DNA of 64,000 nt from JANXMY01 sp965246745. GTDB lineage: Bacteria > Armatimonadota > Armatimonadia > Armatimonadales > Capsulimonadaceae. The notes beneath the pieces are model-generated. The model was not told the DNA's origin. It saw only the letters and a list, made by a program, of their open reading frames with translations, and did no database searches. The stretch spans positions 186,001 to 250,000 of the forward strand of contig OZ251980.1 of the NCBI GenBank assembly GCA_965246745.1, in the 5' to 3' direction. The position numbers and the translations under genes are program-made. This document shows, piece after piece, positions 40,598 through 49,210 of the stretch (its first letter is position 1; each line of letters opens with the position of its first letter).

Positions 40598-41857
40598 ATG
40601 GCGAAGATACTGATCCACACGCTCGGCTCGTCGGGCGACCTCAACCCCTTTCTCGCGCTCGGCCTGGAGCTTCGGCAGCGCGGGCACGATCTCCAGTTCG
40701 CGCTGTCCCCGAAGTTTAGCGAGCGGGCGCGGGCGCTCGGCTTTGCGGCGACAGTGGCCGGGGAAGACCCGGACTGGGACTCGGACCTGATGCGCCGAAT
40801 GCTGGCGATGCACCGCATTGATCCCATCAAGATTTTGTTCGCTGAAGGCATGATTCCCGCCATCGGCCCGGCGGCGGCGGCCCTGGAGCCGCTGGCGCGG
40901 GACGCCGACCTTTTCGTTTCCCACTCCATTCAGCTTGCCGCCCCGGCTGTGGCGCAGCGGACCGGGACGCCGTGGGTCAGCGCATCGGCGGCGACCCTGA
41001 TTTATGAAACCGGAGCTTACCCGCCGCCGGGCGTCGCGTGGAAAGGCATCCCACCCCGGTTGTCCCGCCTCGGCTGGGCTATCGGACGCGGCTTCTTCAA
41101 AGATTTGGACACCCTGGCCGCCGCTGAGTATGCCAAGCTCGGGGTCGGGCCGCGCCCGAACATCATTTCGAGCGGCGCGTATTCCCGGCGCTTGACGCTG
41201 GGCTTGTGGTCGCCGTCGTTTTTCCCCCGCCCCGGCGACTGGCCGGCGTGGTTCCAGGTCGGCGGCTACGCCCGCTGGGACGCCCCCCCCGCCCCTCTGC
41301 CTCCCCCGGTGTTGGGGGCGAGGGGGACTTCCACAATCCTGTTTACTCTGGGGTCGTCGGTGGTCAACCACCCCGGCGAGTTTTGGCGGACGGCGCTCGG
41401 GGCGCTCCTGCCGACAAAGTGGCGCGGCATTCTGCTCGGCGCACCCGCCGACTTTCCAGTTCCCGACGCGCTGGCCGGGCGGGTGCAGTGCATTCCCTAC
41501 GCGCCGTATGCCGACGTGTTCCCGCTGGCCGACGCCGTGGTGCATCAGGGCGGGGTCGGCACGACGCAGGCGGCGTGCTTTTACGGCCTGCCGGCGGTGA
41601 TTGTGCCGCGCGGGTTCGACCAATTCGAGAGCGCGGCGCATGTGCAGCGCGAAGGCTGGGGCCTGCGGCTGATGCCCGAGCAGGCGACGGCGGCCGGCCT
41701 GCGGGTTCGCTTGGAGCGGCTGCTGCGGGCAGGCGACATCAAAGCGCGGGTGCAGGCGCTCGGCGCACGGATGCAGGCCGAGCCGGGAGTGGCGCGAAGC
41801 GCGGATTTGGTCGAAGCGGCGCTGCCGGCGTCCCCGAAGCCCGCCCGGAAACCTTGA
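40598..41857 (+). CDS. UGT-type glycosyltransferase (GT1)
   Basis: The 419-residue protein is a GT-B fold enzyme. The N-terminal HTLGSSGDLNPFLALGLEL matches the start of sterol/macrolide glycosyltransferases (GT28 N-terminal-like). The C-terminal donor-binding region has ADAVVHQGGVGTTQAACFYG and GLPAVIVPRGFDQFESA, equivalent to the HHGGxGT and P-x-x-x-DQ motifs. It probably glycosylates a lipid or small molecule. The start is set by the adjacent -10 and by the acyl-CoA dehydrogenase-like gene lying upstream in the other direction. Confidence 0.9.
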   Translation: MAKILIHTLGSSGDLNPFLALGLELRQRGHDLQFALSPKFSERARALGFAATVAGEDPDWDSDLMRRMLAMHRIDPIKILFAEGMIPAIGPAAAALEPLARDADLFVSHSIQLAAPAVAQRTGTPWVSASAATLIYETGAYPPPGVAWKGIPPRLSRLGWAIGRGFFKDLDTLAAAEYAKLGVGPRPNIISSGAYSRRLTLGLWSPSFFPRPGDWPAWFQVGGYARWDAPPAPLPPPVLGARGTSTILFTLGSSVVNHPGEFWRTALGALLPTKWRGILLGAPADFPVPDALAGRVQCIPYAPYADVFPLADAVVHQGGVGTTQAACFYGLPAVIVPRGFDQFESAAHVQREGWGLRLMPEQATAAGLRVRLERLLRAGDIKARVQALGARMQAEPGVARSADLVEAALPASPKPARKP

Positions 41858-41882
41858 CACGCGGCAGTGCGTACCGTATAAT
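41854..41882 (+). promoter_or_regulatory. Perfect consensus promoter for secDF
   Basis: TTGACA (41854-41859), 17 bp, TATAAT (41877-41882). It begins inside the stop region of the glycosyltransferase gene. Transcript start near 41889 gives a leader of about 144 nt. Confidence 0.88.
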
Positions 41883-41962
41883 GAATAGTCAATTTCGCGT
41901 AGAATTAAGAAGGCAGGTTTCGTGCTTTTGCTGCGGCGGCTTCAACCGCCCAACCCACCCAG

Positions 41963-41999
41963 TTGTCTTAATTTCAGCAATTTGTCTTAATTTCAGCAA
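41963..41999 (+). repeat. Direct repeat in the secDF leader
   Basis: TTGTCTTAATTTCAGCAA occurs at 41963-41980 and again at 41982-41999. A small hairpin (GGCGG, loop, CCGCC) lies just upstream near 41935-41950. No known riboswitch is recognised. Confidence 0.8.
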
Positions 42000-42032
42000 T
42001 AATCGAGGCGTCAACGCTTCGCGGAGGAAGAA

Positions 42033-44828
42033 TTGAAGCAGGAGAATTATCTGAGGCTGGCGATTGTCGTCCTCATCGGACTGGCCGCCTGGGTCATGCT
42101 GGGCACCCACCCGGACCCGGCGACCCATAAAAAAGTCGCAAACTTCCCGACCCGCTACGGGCTGGACATCAAAGGCGGTGTTCGGGCCATTTTGCAGGCC
42201 AAAGACGTGCCGGGAGTGCCCTACGACCAAAATCTGGTCCAGCACATCTTAGAAAACCGCATCAACTCGGCGGGCGTCAGCGAAGCCGTGGTTCAGCCGC
42301 GCCCGCAGCAGAAGCAGTTTATTATTGAGCTGCCGGACGTGAAAAACAAAGACGCCATCATGGCCCAGCTTGGCACCACGGCCGAGATGACGTTTTACTA
42401 CTTCCCCGATGTGCAGTCGCAGCGCAACCAGACCGCGCCGCTTCGGATTGAAACCGGCAGCGGGCCGGGCGGGCAGGAGCTGAACACATTTCTGGTGATG
42501 CAGCCCTGGAACGGCTTCGCGCCGGGGCAGTCGTTCCGCGACGGCTCCCAAATCAAGGCGGACTGGGCCGCGCTGCTGCGAGCGGCGAAGGCGAACCCGG
42601 CCGGCGCGGCGACCCCTTACGCGCCCCCGCCGGCCGACACGGCGCAGTCGGCGGTGCTCGGCGAGCACTACGACCAGCTTGTCGCCGAAGGCGGCGCGAA
42701 TTTCACGCCCGCGCAGCAGCAGCAGGCCGCCGCGCTGAACAAAGAGATTTCGGGGTGGAACGCCCTGCTGACCGACGCGCTGAACGCTTACGGCGGCAAG
42801 CCGATTTTGACCGGCGCGAACTTGAAACCCAATTCCAGCGCCCATCTCGGGCAGGACGGCTCCCCGACCGTCTCGCAGGCATTTGACGACAAAGGCACGG
42901 CGGCGTTTGCAGACTTCACGACCCAGCACACCGGCGAGATCATGGGAATTGTGCTCGACGACGCCGTGCTGTCCGCGCCGGTCATCAAGCAGCCGATCAC
43001 CGACGGTCAGGGCGAAATCAGCGGCGGCTTTTCGACGCTGGCGAAAGCGCAGACGCTTTCGAACCTGCTGAATGCCGGCGCTTTGCCGATTCCCTTGGAA
43101 CAAGTTCAATCGCAAAGCATTGAAGCGAGCCTCGGTGTCGGCGCGGTCACAAAGAGTTTGATCGCCGGCGGGGTCGGGCTGGCACTCGTTTTGATCTTCA
43201 TGGTGGCCTATTACCGCCTGCCGGGCGTTTTGGCCGACATTGCGCTGTTGATTTACGCGCTGTTCACGCTGGCGATCTTCAAGGGCGGCTTGAACTGGCT
43301 GTTTCCGGGCCTGGTCGTGACCCTGACCCTGCCGGGCATCGCCGGCTTTATTTTGTCTATCGGCATGGCGGTAGACGCCAACATCTTGATCTTCGAGCGC
43401 CTCAAAGAAGAGCTGCGCGACGGCAAGGCGCTCCGTCCGGCGATTGATGCGGCGTTTAAACGGGCGTTCACGGCGATCCGCGACTCCAACATCTGCACCT
43501 GTATTACGTGCATTGTTCTGCTGTCGCTCGGCACGGCGAGTGTCAAGGGCTTTGCGCTGACGCTCCTCATCGGCGTCCTGGTGTCCCTGTTTTCGGCGAT
43601 CACGGTCACGCGCACGCTGCTGTACCTGCTGGTGGACTTGTTCCCCGGCCTCGCCAAAAACACCGCGCTGTTCGGCCTCGGCGTCAGCTCGCTGGTCGGG
43701 CAGACGACGGGCGATTCAACGCACAAGGGCCTGAACATCATCGGCCGCCGCAAATGGTTCTATTTGACGAGCCTTGCGATTATCGTGCCGGGCCTGATTT
43801 TCCTCGGCCTCGGCGGCCTCAAGCCTTCGATTGAGTTCACCGGCGGAACGCAGATACAGGTCAAATACGCCCATGCCGTCACGCAGGCGGACGTGGAAAA
43901 GGCCGTGCGGGCGCAGGGGTTCAAGGACAACACGATTCAGATGGCCGACGGCGGCGATACGGCGATTGTCAGCGTCTCGGAGCAGTCCAAAACCGCCTCC
44001 AAGCTCGACAGCCCGGTGTATCAGCGGCTGACGACTGCGCTTGGCACGCTCGGCCCGAACACCGAGCAGGAGTTCGGCAATGTCGGCAGCGTGATCTCGA
44101 AAGAAGTCACGTCGAACGCCCTTCAGGCCGTCATCATCGCGTCGCTTTTGATCGTCTTTTACCTTGCGCTGGTCTTCGGCATCGGCGGGTTTGTGGCGGG
44201 CCTGCGGCTCGGCACGTCGGCGGTCTTTGCGCTGCTGCATGACATTTTGGTTCTGCTCGGCGCGTTTGCGATCTTCGGCTACTTTTTGGGCTGGGAGATT
44301 GACAGCCTGTTCATCACCGCCATGCTGACCGTGATCGGCTTTTCGGTGCATGACACGGTGGTCATCTTCGACCGCGTGCGTGAAAACTTGCGGCACAAAT
44401 CGCGCGGCGAGAACTTTGAGTCGCTGGTCAACCGCTCCATCGGGCAGACCCTGGCCCGCTCGATCAACACGTCGCTGACCGTCGTGATGACGTTGGTGGC
44501 CCTGGTCGTGCTCGGCGGGCAGACGACCCGCCTGCTGAACGTCGCGCTGCTGATCGGTATATTGAGCGGGACGTATTCGTCCATCTTCAACGCCGCGTCT
44601 ATTCTGGTAGACTGGGAAAACTGGCTTGCCAAGCGCCGGGCCAACGCCCCTGCTCCGGCGCTTGCCGCTGAGGGCAGCGCTTCGAACGGCGGCGCGGCGG
44701 TTTACCCGTCCAATGGCGGCAGTTCCCGCCCGGCCCTGCCGTCGTCGGCCCCGCGCCCCGCGCAGCCCGGCGAAGTCCAGATTTCGGCGATCAAGGCCAA
44801 AAAGAAAGGGCCGGTCAAGCGGTTTTAG
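42033..44828 (+). CDS. secDF: Fused protein translocase subunit SecDF
   Basis: The 931-residue protein joins SecD and SecF, which use the proton-motive force to assist Sec export. SecD: first helix (YLRLAIVVLIGLAAWVML), NFPTRYGLDIKGGVR, a P1 domain with an Ala/Gln-rich insert (about 165-260), then six-helix RND-type region with GAVTKSLIAGGVGLALVLIFM and AVDANILIFERLKEEL. SecF starts near residue 565 (RRKWFYLTSLAIIVPGLI, KPSIEFTGGTQIQ) and includes FSVHDTVVIFDRVREN. The start is TTG with GGAGGAAG 3 nt upstream. The C-terminal tail is Pro/Ala-rich and basic. Confidence 0.95.
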   Translation: MKQENYLRLAIVVLIGLAAWVMLGTHPDPATHKKVANFPTRYGLDIKGGVRAILQAKDVPGVPYDQNLVQHILENRINSAGVSEAVVQPRPQQKQFIIELPDVKNKDAIMAQLGTTAEMTFYYFPDVQSQRNQTAPLRIETGSGPGGQELNTFLVMQPWNGFAPGQSFRDGSQIKADWAALLRAAKANPAGAATPYAPPPADTAQSAVLGEHYDQLVAEGGANFTPAQQQQAAALNKEISGWNALLTDALNAYGGKPILTGANLKPNSSAHLGQDGSPTVSQAFDDKGTAAFADFTTQHTGEIMGIVLDDAVLSAPVIKQPITDGQGEISGGFSTLAKAQTLSNLLNAGALPIPLEQVQSQSIEASLGVGAVTKSLIAGGVGLALVLIFMVAYYRLPGVLADIALLIYALFTLAIFKGGLNWLFPGLVVTLTLPGIAGFILSIGMAVDANILIFERLKEELRDGKALRPAIDAAFKRAFTAIRDSNICTCITCIVLLSLGTASVKGFALTLLIGVLVSLFSAITVTRTLLYLLVDLFPGLAKNTALFGLGVSSLVGQTTGDSTHKGLNIIGRRKWFYLTSLAIIVPGLIFLGLGGLKPSIEFTGGTQIQVKYAHAVTQADVEKAVRAQGFKDNTIQMADGGDTAIVSVSEQSKTASKLDSPVYQRLTTALGTLGPNTEQEFGNVGSVISKEVTSNALQAVIIASLLIVFYLALVFGIGGFVAGLRLGTSAVFALLHDILVLLGAFAIFGYFLGWEIDSLFITAMLTVIGFSVHDTVVIFDRVRENLRHKSRGENFESLVNRSIGQTLARSINTSLTVVMTLVALVVLGGQTTRLLNVALLIGILSGTYSSIFNAASILVDWENWLAKRRANAPAPALAAEGSASNGGAAVYPSNGGSSRPALPSSAPRPAQPGEVQISAIKAKKKGPVKRF

Positions 44829-44831
44829 GAG

Positions 44832-44864
44832 ACCTCACCCCGAAACGCAGTTTCGGGGTGAGGT
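44832..44864 (+). terminator. Intrinsic terminator after secDF
   Basis: The arms ACCTCACCCCGAAAC and GTTTCGGGGTGAGGT are perfect complements (15 bp) with loop GCA, followed by TTT and then CCG. Confidence 0.85.
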
Positions 44865-44901
44865 TTTCCGCTTTCCCGTTTCCGCTGCGAGTAATGCCTT
44901 T

Positions 44902-46656
44902 ATGATGCTCATCAACACCCAAGCCAAGCCGGCCCCGACGCGCTGGACCGAGCCGGACCGCAATCCCGACGCCGAGAAGGCGCTCATCCGCGAGCTGCGG
45001 GTTCATCCCTTGACCGCGCGGCTGCTCTGCAACCGGGGACTGACCGACCCGGCGGACGCGGAGGCGTTTCTGCGCCCGGCGCTGTCGCAGCTTTTGGACC
45101 CGTTTGGCCTGCCCGATATGGACAAGGCCGCGCGGCGGATCAAAGACGCGATTGAGCAGAAAGAAACGATTTTCATCTACGGCGACTACGATGTAGACGG
45201 CGTCACTTCGACCGCCGTGTATGTCCGGGCGCTTTCAGCGCTGGGAGCGAAATTAGAATACAGAGTGCCGCATCGGAAGCGCGACGGGTATGACCTGAAA
45301 ACCACGGCGATTGATTACGCCCATGAAAAAGGGGCGACGCTGGTGATTACGTCGGACTGCGGCATTCAAGCGCGGGAAGCGGTCGCCCACGCTAACAGCC
45401 TCGGCATGACCGTCCTTGTCACCGACCACCACGAGCCGGGCGAGACCCTGCCGCCGGCGTATGCCGTGGTCAACCCGCACCGGCACGACTCCACCTACCA
45501 ATTTCCGATGCTGGCTGGGGTCGGGGTCGCGTTTAAAACCATGCAGGCCGTCGTGCGGCTGGTCAAGCCGACTTCCGAAGGCGCGTTTATTCAAAAGTTT
45601 CTCGATTTGGTCGCCTGCGGCACGGTCGCCGATGTGATGCCGCTGCTCGGCGAGAACCGGGTCTTTGCGTACTTCGGCTTGAAGCAGCTTGCCGTCACCC
45701 GCAAAGTCGGCCTGCGGGCGCTGTTGCAGGGCGCAGGCATCAACACTGAAAAGCCGCTGTCGGCGGAAACGGTCGGCTTCGGGATCGGACCGCGCATCAA
45801 TGCCGTTGGGCGGTTGGACGACGCCGCGACGGCATTGGAGCTGCTTCTCACGGTGGACCCGGAAGAAGCGCGGGCGCTGGTCGAGAAAATGAATGCGTTT
45901 AATGTGGAACGCCAGGTCGCGCAGAAGCGTATCTTGGAAGAAGCCCGCAAAATTGTCGAAAGCCGGGATTTGGACAAAACCAAAGTCTTGGTGGTCGCGT
46001 CGCCCGGCTGGAACGCCGGCGTAGTCGGGATTGTCGCCGGAAAATTGGTGGAAGCGTATGGCCGTCCGGCGATTGTGATTGGGGTCAACGACGAGGAAAC
46101 CCACGGCAAAGGGTCGGCCCGGTCCATTAAAGGCTTTGATATGTTCGCCGGCATGCAGATGTGCCGGTCGCTGCTGCAATCGTGCGGCGGGCACGAAATG
46201 GCGGCGGGCCTTTCGCTGACGATGGAAAACCTAGACGCGTTCGAGCAGACCATCAATGCCCATGCGGCGGCGACCATGACCGACGACGATTTTGTGCCGA
46301 AGCTGGCCCACGACGGGCTGATTGACCCATCGGCCCTGACTTTGAGCCTCCTGGAAGAATGGGAGCAGATGGCCCCGTTCGGCCATGCGAACCCGGAGCC
46401 GAAATTTGCGTCTGCAAATTTATTGATCTGCGAAGCGCGGCGCATGGGCAAGGACGCCAGCCATTTGAAAATGAAGCTGCGGGCCGACGCGATGGACCCG
46501 ACCGACTGCATTGCCTGGGGGCAGGGCGACTGGGCGGACACGTCGAAGCCCGGCGACTGCCTGCAAGCGGTCTTCACGCCGCAGATCAACGAATGGAACG
46601 GCCGCCGCCAGCTTCAGTTCAACTTGAAAGAGTTGCGAAAAGACTTGCGCGGATAG
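44902..46656 (+). CDS. recJ: Single-stranded-DNA-specific exonuclease RecJ
   Basis: RecJ degrades single-stranded DNA 5' to 3' in recombination and mismatch repair. The 584-residue protein has the DHH phosphoesterase motifs IYGDYDVDGVTSTA, ITSDCGIQ and VTDHHEPG, then ACGTVADVMPL and the DHHA1 segment with KGSARSIKGFDMF and CGGHEMAAGLSL. The C-terminal OB fold ends near LKELRKDLRG. I use the first of two adjacent ATG codons at 44902. No ribosome-binding site is visible, and AGTAAT lies 6 nt upstream. Confidence 0.95.
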   Translation: MMLINTQAKPAPTRWTEPDRNPDAEKALIRELRVHPLTARLLCNRGLTDPADAEAFLRPALSQLLDPFGLPDMDKAARRIKDAIEQKETIFIYGDYDVDGVTSTAVYVRALSALGAKLEYRVPHRKRDGYDLKTTAIDYAHEKGATLVITSDCGIQAREAVAHANSLGMTVLVTDHHEPGETLPPAYAVVNPHRHDSTYQFPMLAGVGVAFKTMQAVVRLVKPTSEGAFIQKFLDLVACGTVADVMPLLGENRVFAYFGLKQLAVTRKVGLRALLQGAGINTEKPLSAETVGFGIGPRINAVGRLDDAATALELLLTVDPEEARALVEKMNAFNVERQVAQKRILEEARKIVESRDLDKTKVLVVASPGWNAGVVGIVAGKLVEAYGRPAIVIGVNDEETHGKGSARSIKGFDMFAGMQMCRSLLQSCGGHEMAAGLSLTMENLDAFEQTINAHAAATMTDDDFVPKLAHDGLIDPSALTLSLLEEWEQMAPFGHANPEPKFASANLLICEARRMGKDASHLKMKLRADAMDPTDCIAWGQGDWADTSKPGDCLQAVFTPQINEWNGRRQLQFNLKELRKDLRG

Positions 46657-46678
46657 CTCTTTCTAGAACGGACCTTTT

Positions 46679-47428
46679 ATGCCAATTCACCCCTGGCAGC
46701 GATTTCTTCCCGTGGCCGCGCTGCTTTTCGGCGCGGCAGCCGCGTCGGCCCGGTCGCCGCACAGCGTCCTGCACTGGGAGCGCATTCATACCCTGAACGC
46801 TGCGCCGTCGGCGGTGTTTGCCAAGCTCGGGCTGACCCACACCACGAAAAACGGCCTGACCCGCGACGGCCGAAAGGGGGTTCCCGACCCGACCTTTCCG
46901 CCGGGCTTGACCGATGTGGTGCCGTATGACGCCGACCATCTGCTGCTCGTGCGCGGCACGGCCGGCGGGTTGACTTTGTTCCGGGCGCGGGTCTCGGCCG
47001 CCGACCGGAGTGTCCCGCCGGTGCATCTTCATGCGGAGCTTGCCCGGCCCGGCAGCGACGCGGCCCTTTTGGCCGCGCAGGACACCGGCGGGGTCGCCGA
47101 CGGCCTGCCGACGCAGATTACTCTGGGCGACGGCGGGGCGGCGCGGGTGTATCAGATTACCGAGCGGGCCAACCTCGACGGCACGGTGTGGATTGCCTGC
47201 CGGGTCAGCCTGCCGCTGCCCGATCAGTCGGCCCTCGCGCCGACCGGGCCGGTTTTCATCCCGGAGCGCATTTGGACGGACCCGATGAGCCGCAAAATCC
47301 GCCCCGGCGAAACGGCGGCGTTTGAAGACTTCGGCGCGGCGCGGGCGGCGGCGGCCAAAAAGCTCGGCGCGACCGGCCCGGACGCCGGCGAGGATTATGT
47401 GCTGCGCGTCACGCTGACGCCGGAGTGA
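46679..47428 (+). CDS. Secreted hypothetical protein
   Basis: The 249-residue protein has a signal peptide (HPWQRFLPVAALLFGAAAASA, cleavage near residue 25). The mature part is beta-rich, with long strands (ITLGDGGAARVYQITERA, DHLLLVRGTAGGLTLFRARV), but has no recognised domain. It follows recJ by 22 bases and may share its transcript. It probably acts in the periplasm. Start chosen as the first ATG after the recJ stop; no clear ribosome-binding site. Confidence 0.6.
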   Translation: MPIHPWQRFLPVAALLFGAAAASARSPHSVLHWERIHTLNAAPSAVFAKLGLTHTTKNGLTRDGRKGVPDPTFPPGLTDVVPYDADHLLLVRGTAGGLTLFRARVSAADRSVPPVHLHAELARPGSDAALLAAQDTGGVADGLPTQITLGDGGAARVYQITERANLDGTVWIACRVSLPLPDQSALAPTGPVFIPERIWTDPMSRKIRPGETAAFEDFGAARAAAAKKLGATGPDAGEDYVLRVTLTPE

Positions 47429-47433
47429 AACGC

Positions 47434-47451
47434 ACGGCACTGGAAGTGCCG
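47434..47451. repeat. REP-like palindrome, inverted copy of the clpP-clpX element
   Basis: CGGCACTGGAAGTGCCGG is the reverse complement of the core at 7892-7910 and lies 6 bases after a stop codon. Confidence 0.8.
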
Positions 47452-47488
47452 GCCCGCTTACCGTTCGCTCCATCACTTTAGGAAACAC

Positions 47489-48289
47489 ATGCTCCCTTCT
47501 TTGCTGCCCCTGCTGGCTTCTCCTGAAACGGGCGGCCCCCTTGCCCTCACCGTGCACCGCCGCGACGGCAAAGAAATCACCGACGGCGCTTTGACCGACG
47601 CCGCCGGGAACGTGTTTCCCATCGAGGACGGCATTCCGCGCCTTTTGCCCTTGTCGCTGCTCGATGCTCAAAAGTCCGAAATCGCCGCGCGGGATGCCCA
47701 AGTCGGCGACTATGACGCGATGACGTTCTTGAACCACTTCGGGCGGGTCGAAATCCCCCTGACCCTCCGCGCCCTGCGTCCCATGCCCACCGACCGCCTG
47801 CTGGAAGCCGGCTGCGGCACGGGCCGCATGACCCGTGTTCTCGCCCAAGCCGTGCGCGAATTGGTCGCCGTGGACTTTTCGTTTGAATCGCTCCGGGTCA
47901 ACCGCCGCAAGCTGCTCGCCGCCGGGGTCGTCAATACCCATCTCGTGCAGGCCGACTTGTGCCGCCTGCCGTTCGCCCCCGCCGTCTTCGACCGCCTCGT
48001 CTCGTGCCAGGTCTTGGAGCATGTCCCCGGCCCCGCCGCCCGCGCCGCCGCCGTCGGCAGCCTGCACGCGGTTCTGAAGCCCGGCGGGACGCTTGCCTTG
48101 TCGGCATACAAGCACTCGCTTCTGACCCGCGCGTTCAGCCAAAAAGAAGGCAGCCACGACGGCGGCATTCCGTTTTTTCGGTTCACCCAAGCCGAGATGC
48201 GGGAGACGCTGGCCGCAAAGTTTCGGGTACACTCGGTCACGGGCGCATTGGTATATTTGTACCTGACCCGCTGCACCAAACCGCATTAA
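47489..48289 (+). CDS. Class I SAM-dependent methyltransferase with degenerate Trm112-like N-terminus
   Basis: The 266-residue protein has the SAM-binding motif LLEAGCGTGRMTRVLA (about 109-124), then AVDFSFESL, and DRLVSCQVLEHVP as motif IV/post-I features of methyltransferase 11. The first 55 residues (LLPLLASPETGGPLALTV, FPIEDGIPRLLP) follow the Trm112-like pattern that normally binds zinc through Cys, but the Cys are replaced. AGGA precedes the ATG by about 8 nt. Substrate unknown; quinone, lipid or small-molecule methylation are all possible. Confidence 0.8.
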   Translation: MLPSLLPLLASPETGGPLALTVHRRDGKEITDGALTDAAGNVFPIEDGIPRLLPLSLLDAQKSEIAARDAQVGDYDAMTFLNHFGRVEIPLTLRALRPMPTDRLLEAGCGTGRMTRVLAQAVRELVAVDFSFESLRVNRRKLLAAGVVNTHLVQADLCRLPFAPAVFDRLVSCQVLEHVPGPAARAAAVGSLHAVLKPGGTLALSAYKHSLLTRAFSQKEGSHDGGIPFFRFTQAEMRETLAAKFRVHSVTGALVYLYLTRCTKPH

Positions 48290-48357
48290 GAGCGGGTGTT
48301 AGCGCAGCCGCGCCGCAGGGTACAGCTCTTTTACTGCTCGGACTTCAGGAGATTATT

Positions 48358-49182
48358 ATGCCGTTTGTGACGACGCGCGACGAGACAAAGCTGTATTACA
48401 AAGACTGGGGCGCAGGAAGGCCCGTGATTTTACTCCACGGCTGGCCGCTGTCGGCGGATAGCTGGGACGACGGGGCGCTGGCGCTGGCCGACGCGGGCTT
48501 CCGGGCGATTGCCTACGACCGGCGGGGCTTCGGGCGGTCGGACCAGCCCTGGGACGGCTACAACTATGACACGCTGGCCGATGACCTGGCCGATGTGATC
48601 GCGGCGACCGGGGCCGAAAACGCGGCGCTGGTCGGCTTTTCGATGGCGGGCGGCGAAATCGCCCGGTATCTGTCCCGGCACGGCGGCAGTCATGTCACGC
48701 AGGCGGCGCTGGTGGCATCGGTTGTGCCGTACATGCTTCAAACGGACGACAACCCGAACGGCGTTCCCGCGCCGATGTTTGCCCAGATGACGGCAGGCAT
48801 GAAGGCCGACCGGCCCAAGTTTTTTGCCGAGTTTTTCCGAAGCTTTTACGGCGTCTCGCTGGTCTCCCATCCCGTCAGCGCCGAAATGATTGAAAACTCG
48901 GTGGATGTAGCGATGACGGCGGGCCTGAAGCCGACACTGGCCTGCGCGGCGGCGTTTGCGATGACCGATTTTCGGCCCGATCTTGCGTCGTTTACAATGC
49001 CGACGCTGATTATTCACGGCACCGCCGACCAGACCGTGCCGATTGACGCCACGGGCCGGGCGGCGGCGAAAGCCATCCCGCATGCCAAGCTGATTGAATA
49101 CGACGGCGCTCCCCACGGGCTGTTCGCCACCGAAAAAGACCGGCTCGCGGCGGACCTCGTGGAGTTTTTGCAGTCTGCATAA
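48358..49182 (+). CDS. Alpha/beta hydrolase, non-haem chloroperoxidase/esterase-like
   Basis: The 274-residue enzyme has the haloperoxidase-type start YKDWGAGRPVILLHGWPLSA, YDRRGFGRSDQPWDGYNYDT, nucleophile Ser in GFSMAGGEIARYL (about residue 96), Asp in IHGTADQTVP and His in GAPHGLFATEKDRL. Members hydrolyse esters or lactones and can halogenate in vitro with peroxide. CAGGAG lies about 6 nt before the ATG. Bases 48290-48357 between it and the methyltransferase contain no clear promoter. Confidence 0.88.
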   Translation: MPFVTTRDETKLYYKDWGAGRPVILLHGWPLSADSWDDGALALADAGFRAIAYDRRGFGRSDQPWDGYNYDTLADDLADVIAATGAENAALVGFSMAGGEIARYLSRHGGSHVTQAALVASVVPYMLQTDDNPNGVPAPMFAQMTAGMKADRPKFFAEFFRSFYGVSLVSHPVSAEMIENSVDVAMTAGLKPTLACAAAFAMTDFRPDLASFTMPTLIIHGTADQTVPIDATGRAAAKAIPHAKLIEYDGAPHGLFATEKDRLAADLVEFLQSA

Positions 49183-49210
49183 TCCGGCCCGAACTGCCGA
49201 TAATCCCGGC

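Noticed and set aside
41881..42036. 51-residue Cys-containing leader peptide before secDF
   Set aside because: Its only start codon overlaps the -10 box, so it would not be in the mRNA made from this promoter. It is kept only as a question in the findings.
46619..48286. 555-codon open frame on the minus strand
   Set aside because: It runs antisense through the secreted-protein gene and the methyltransferase, both of which show family motifs or a signal peptide on the plus strand.
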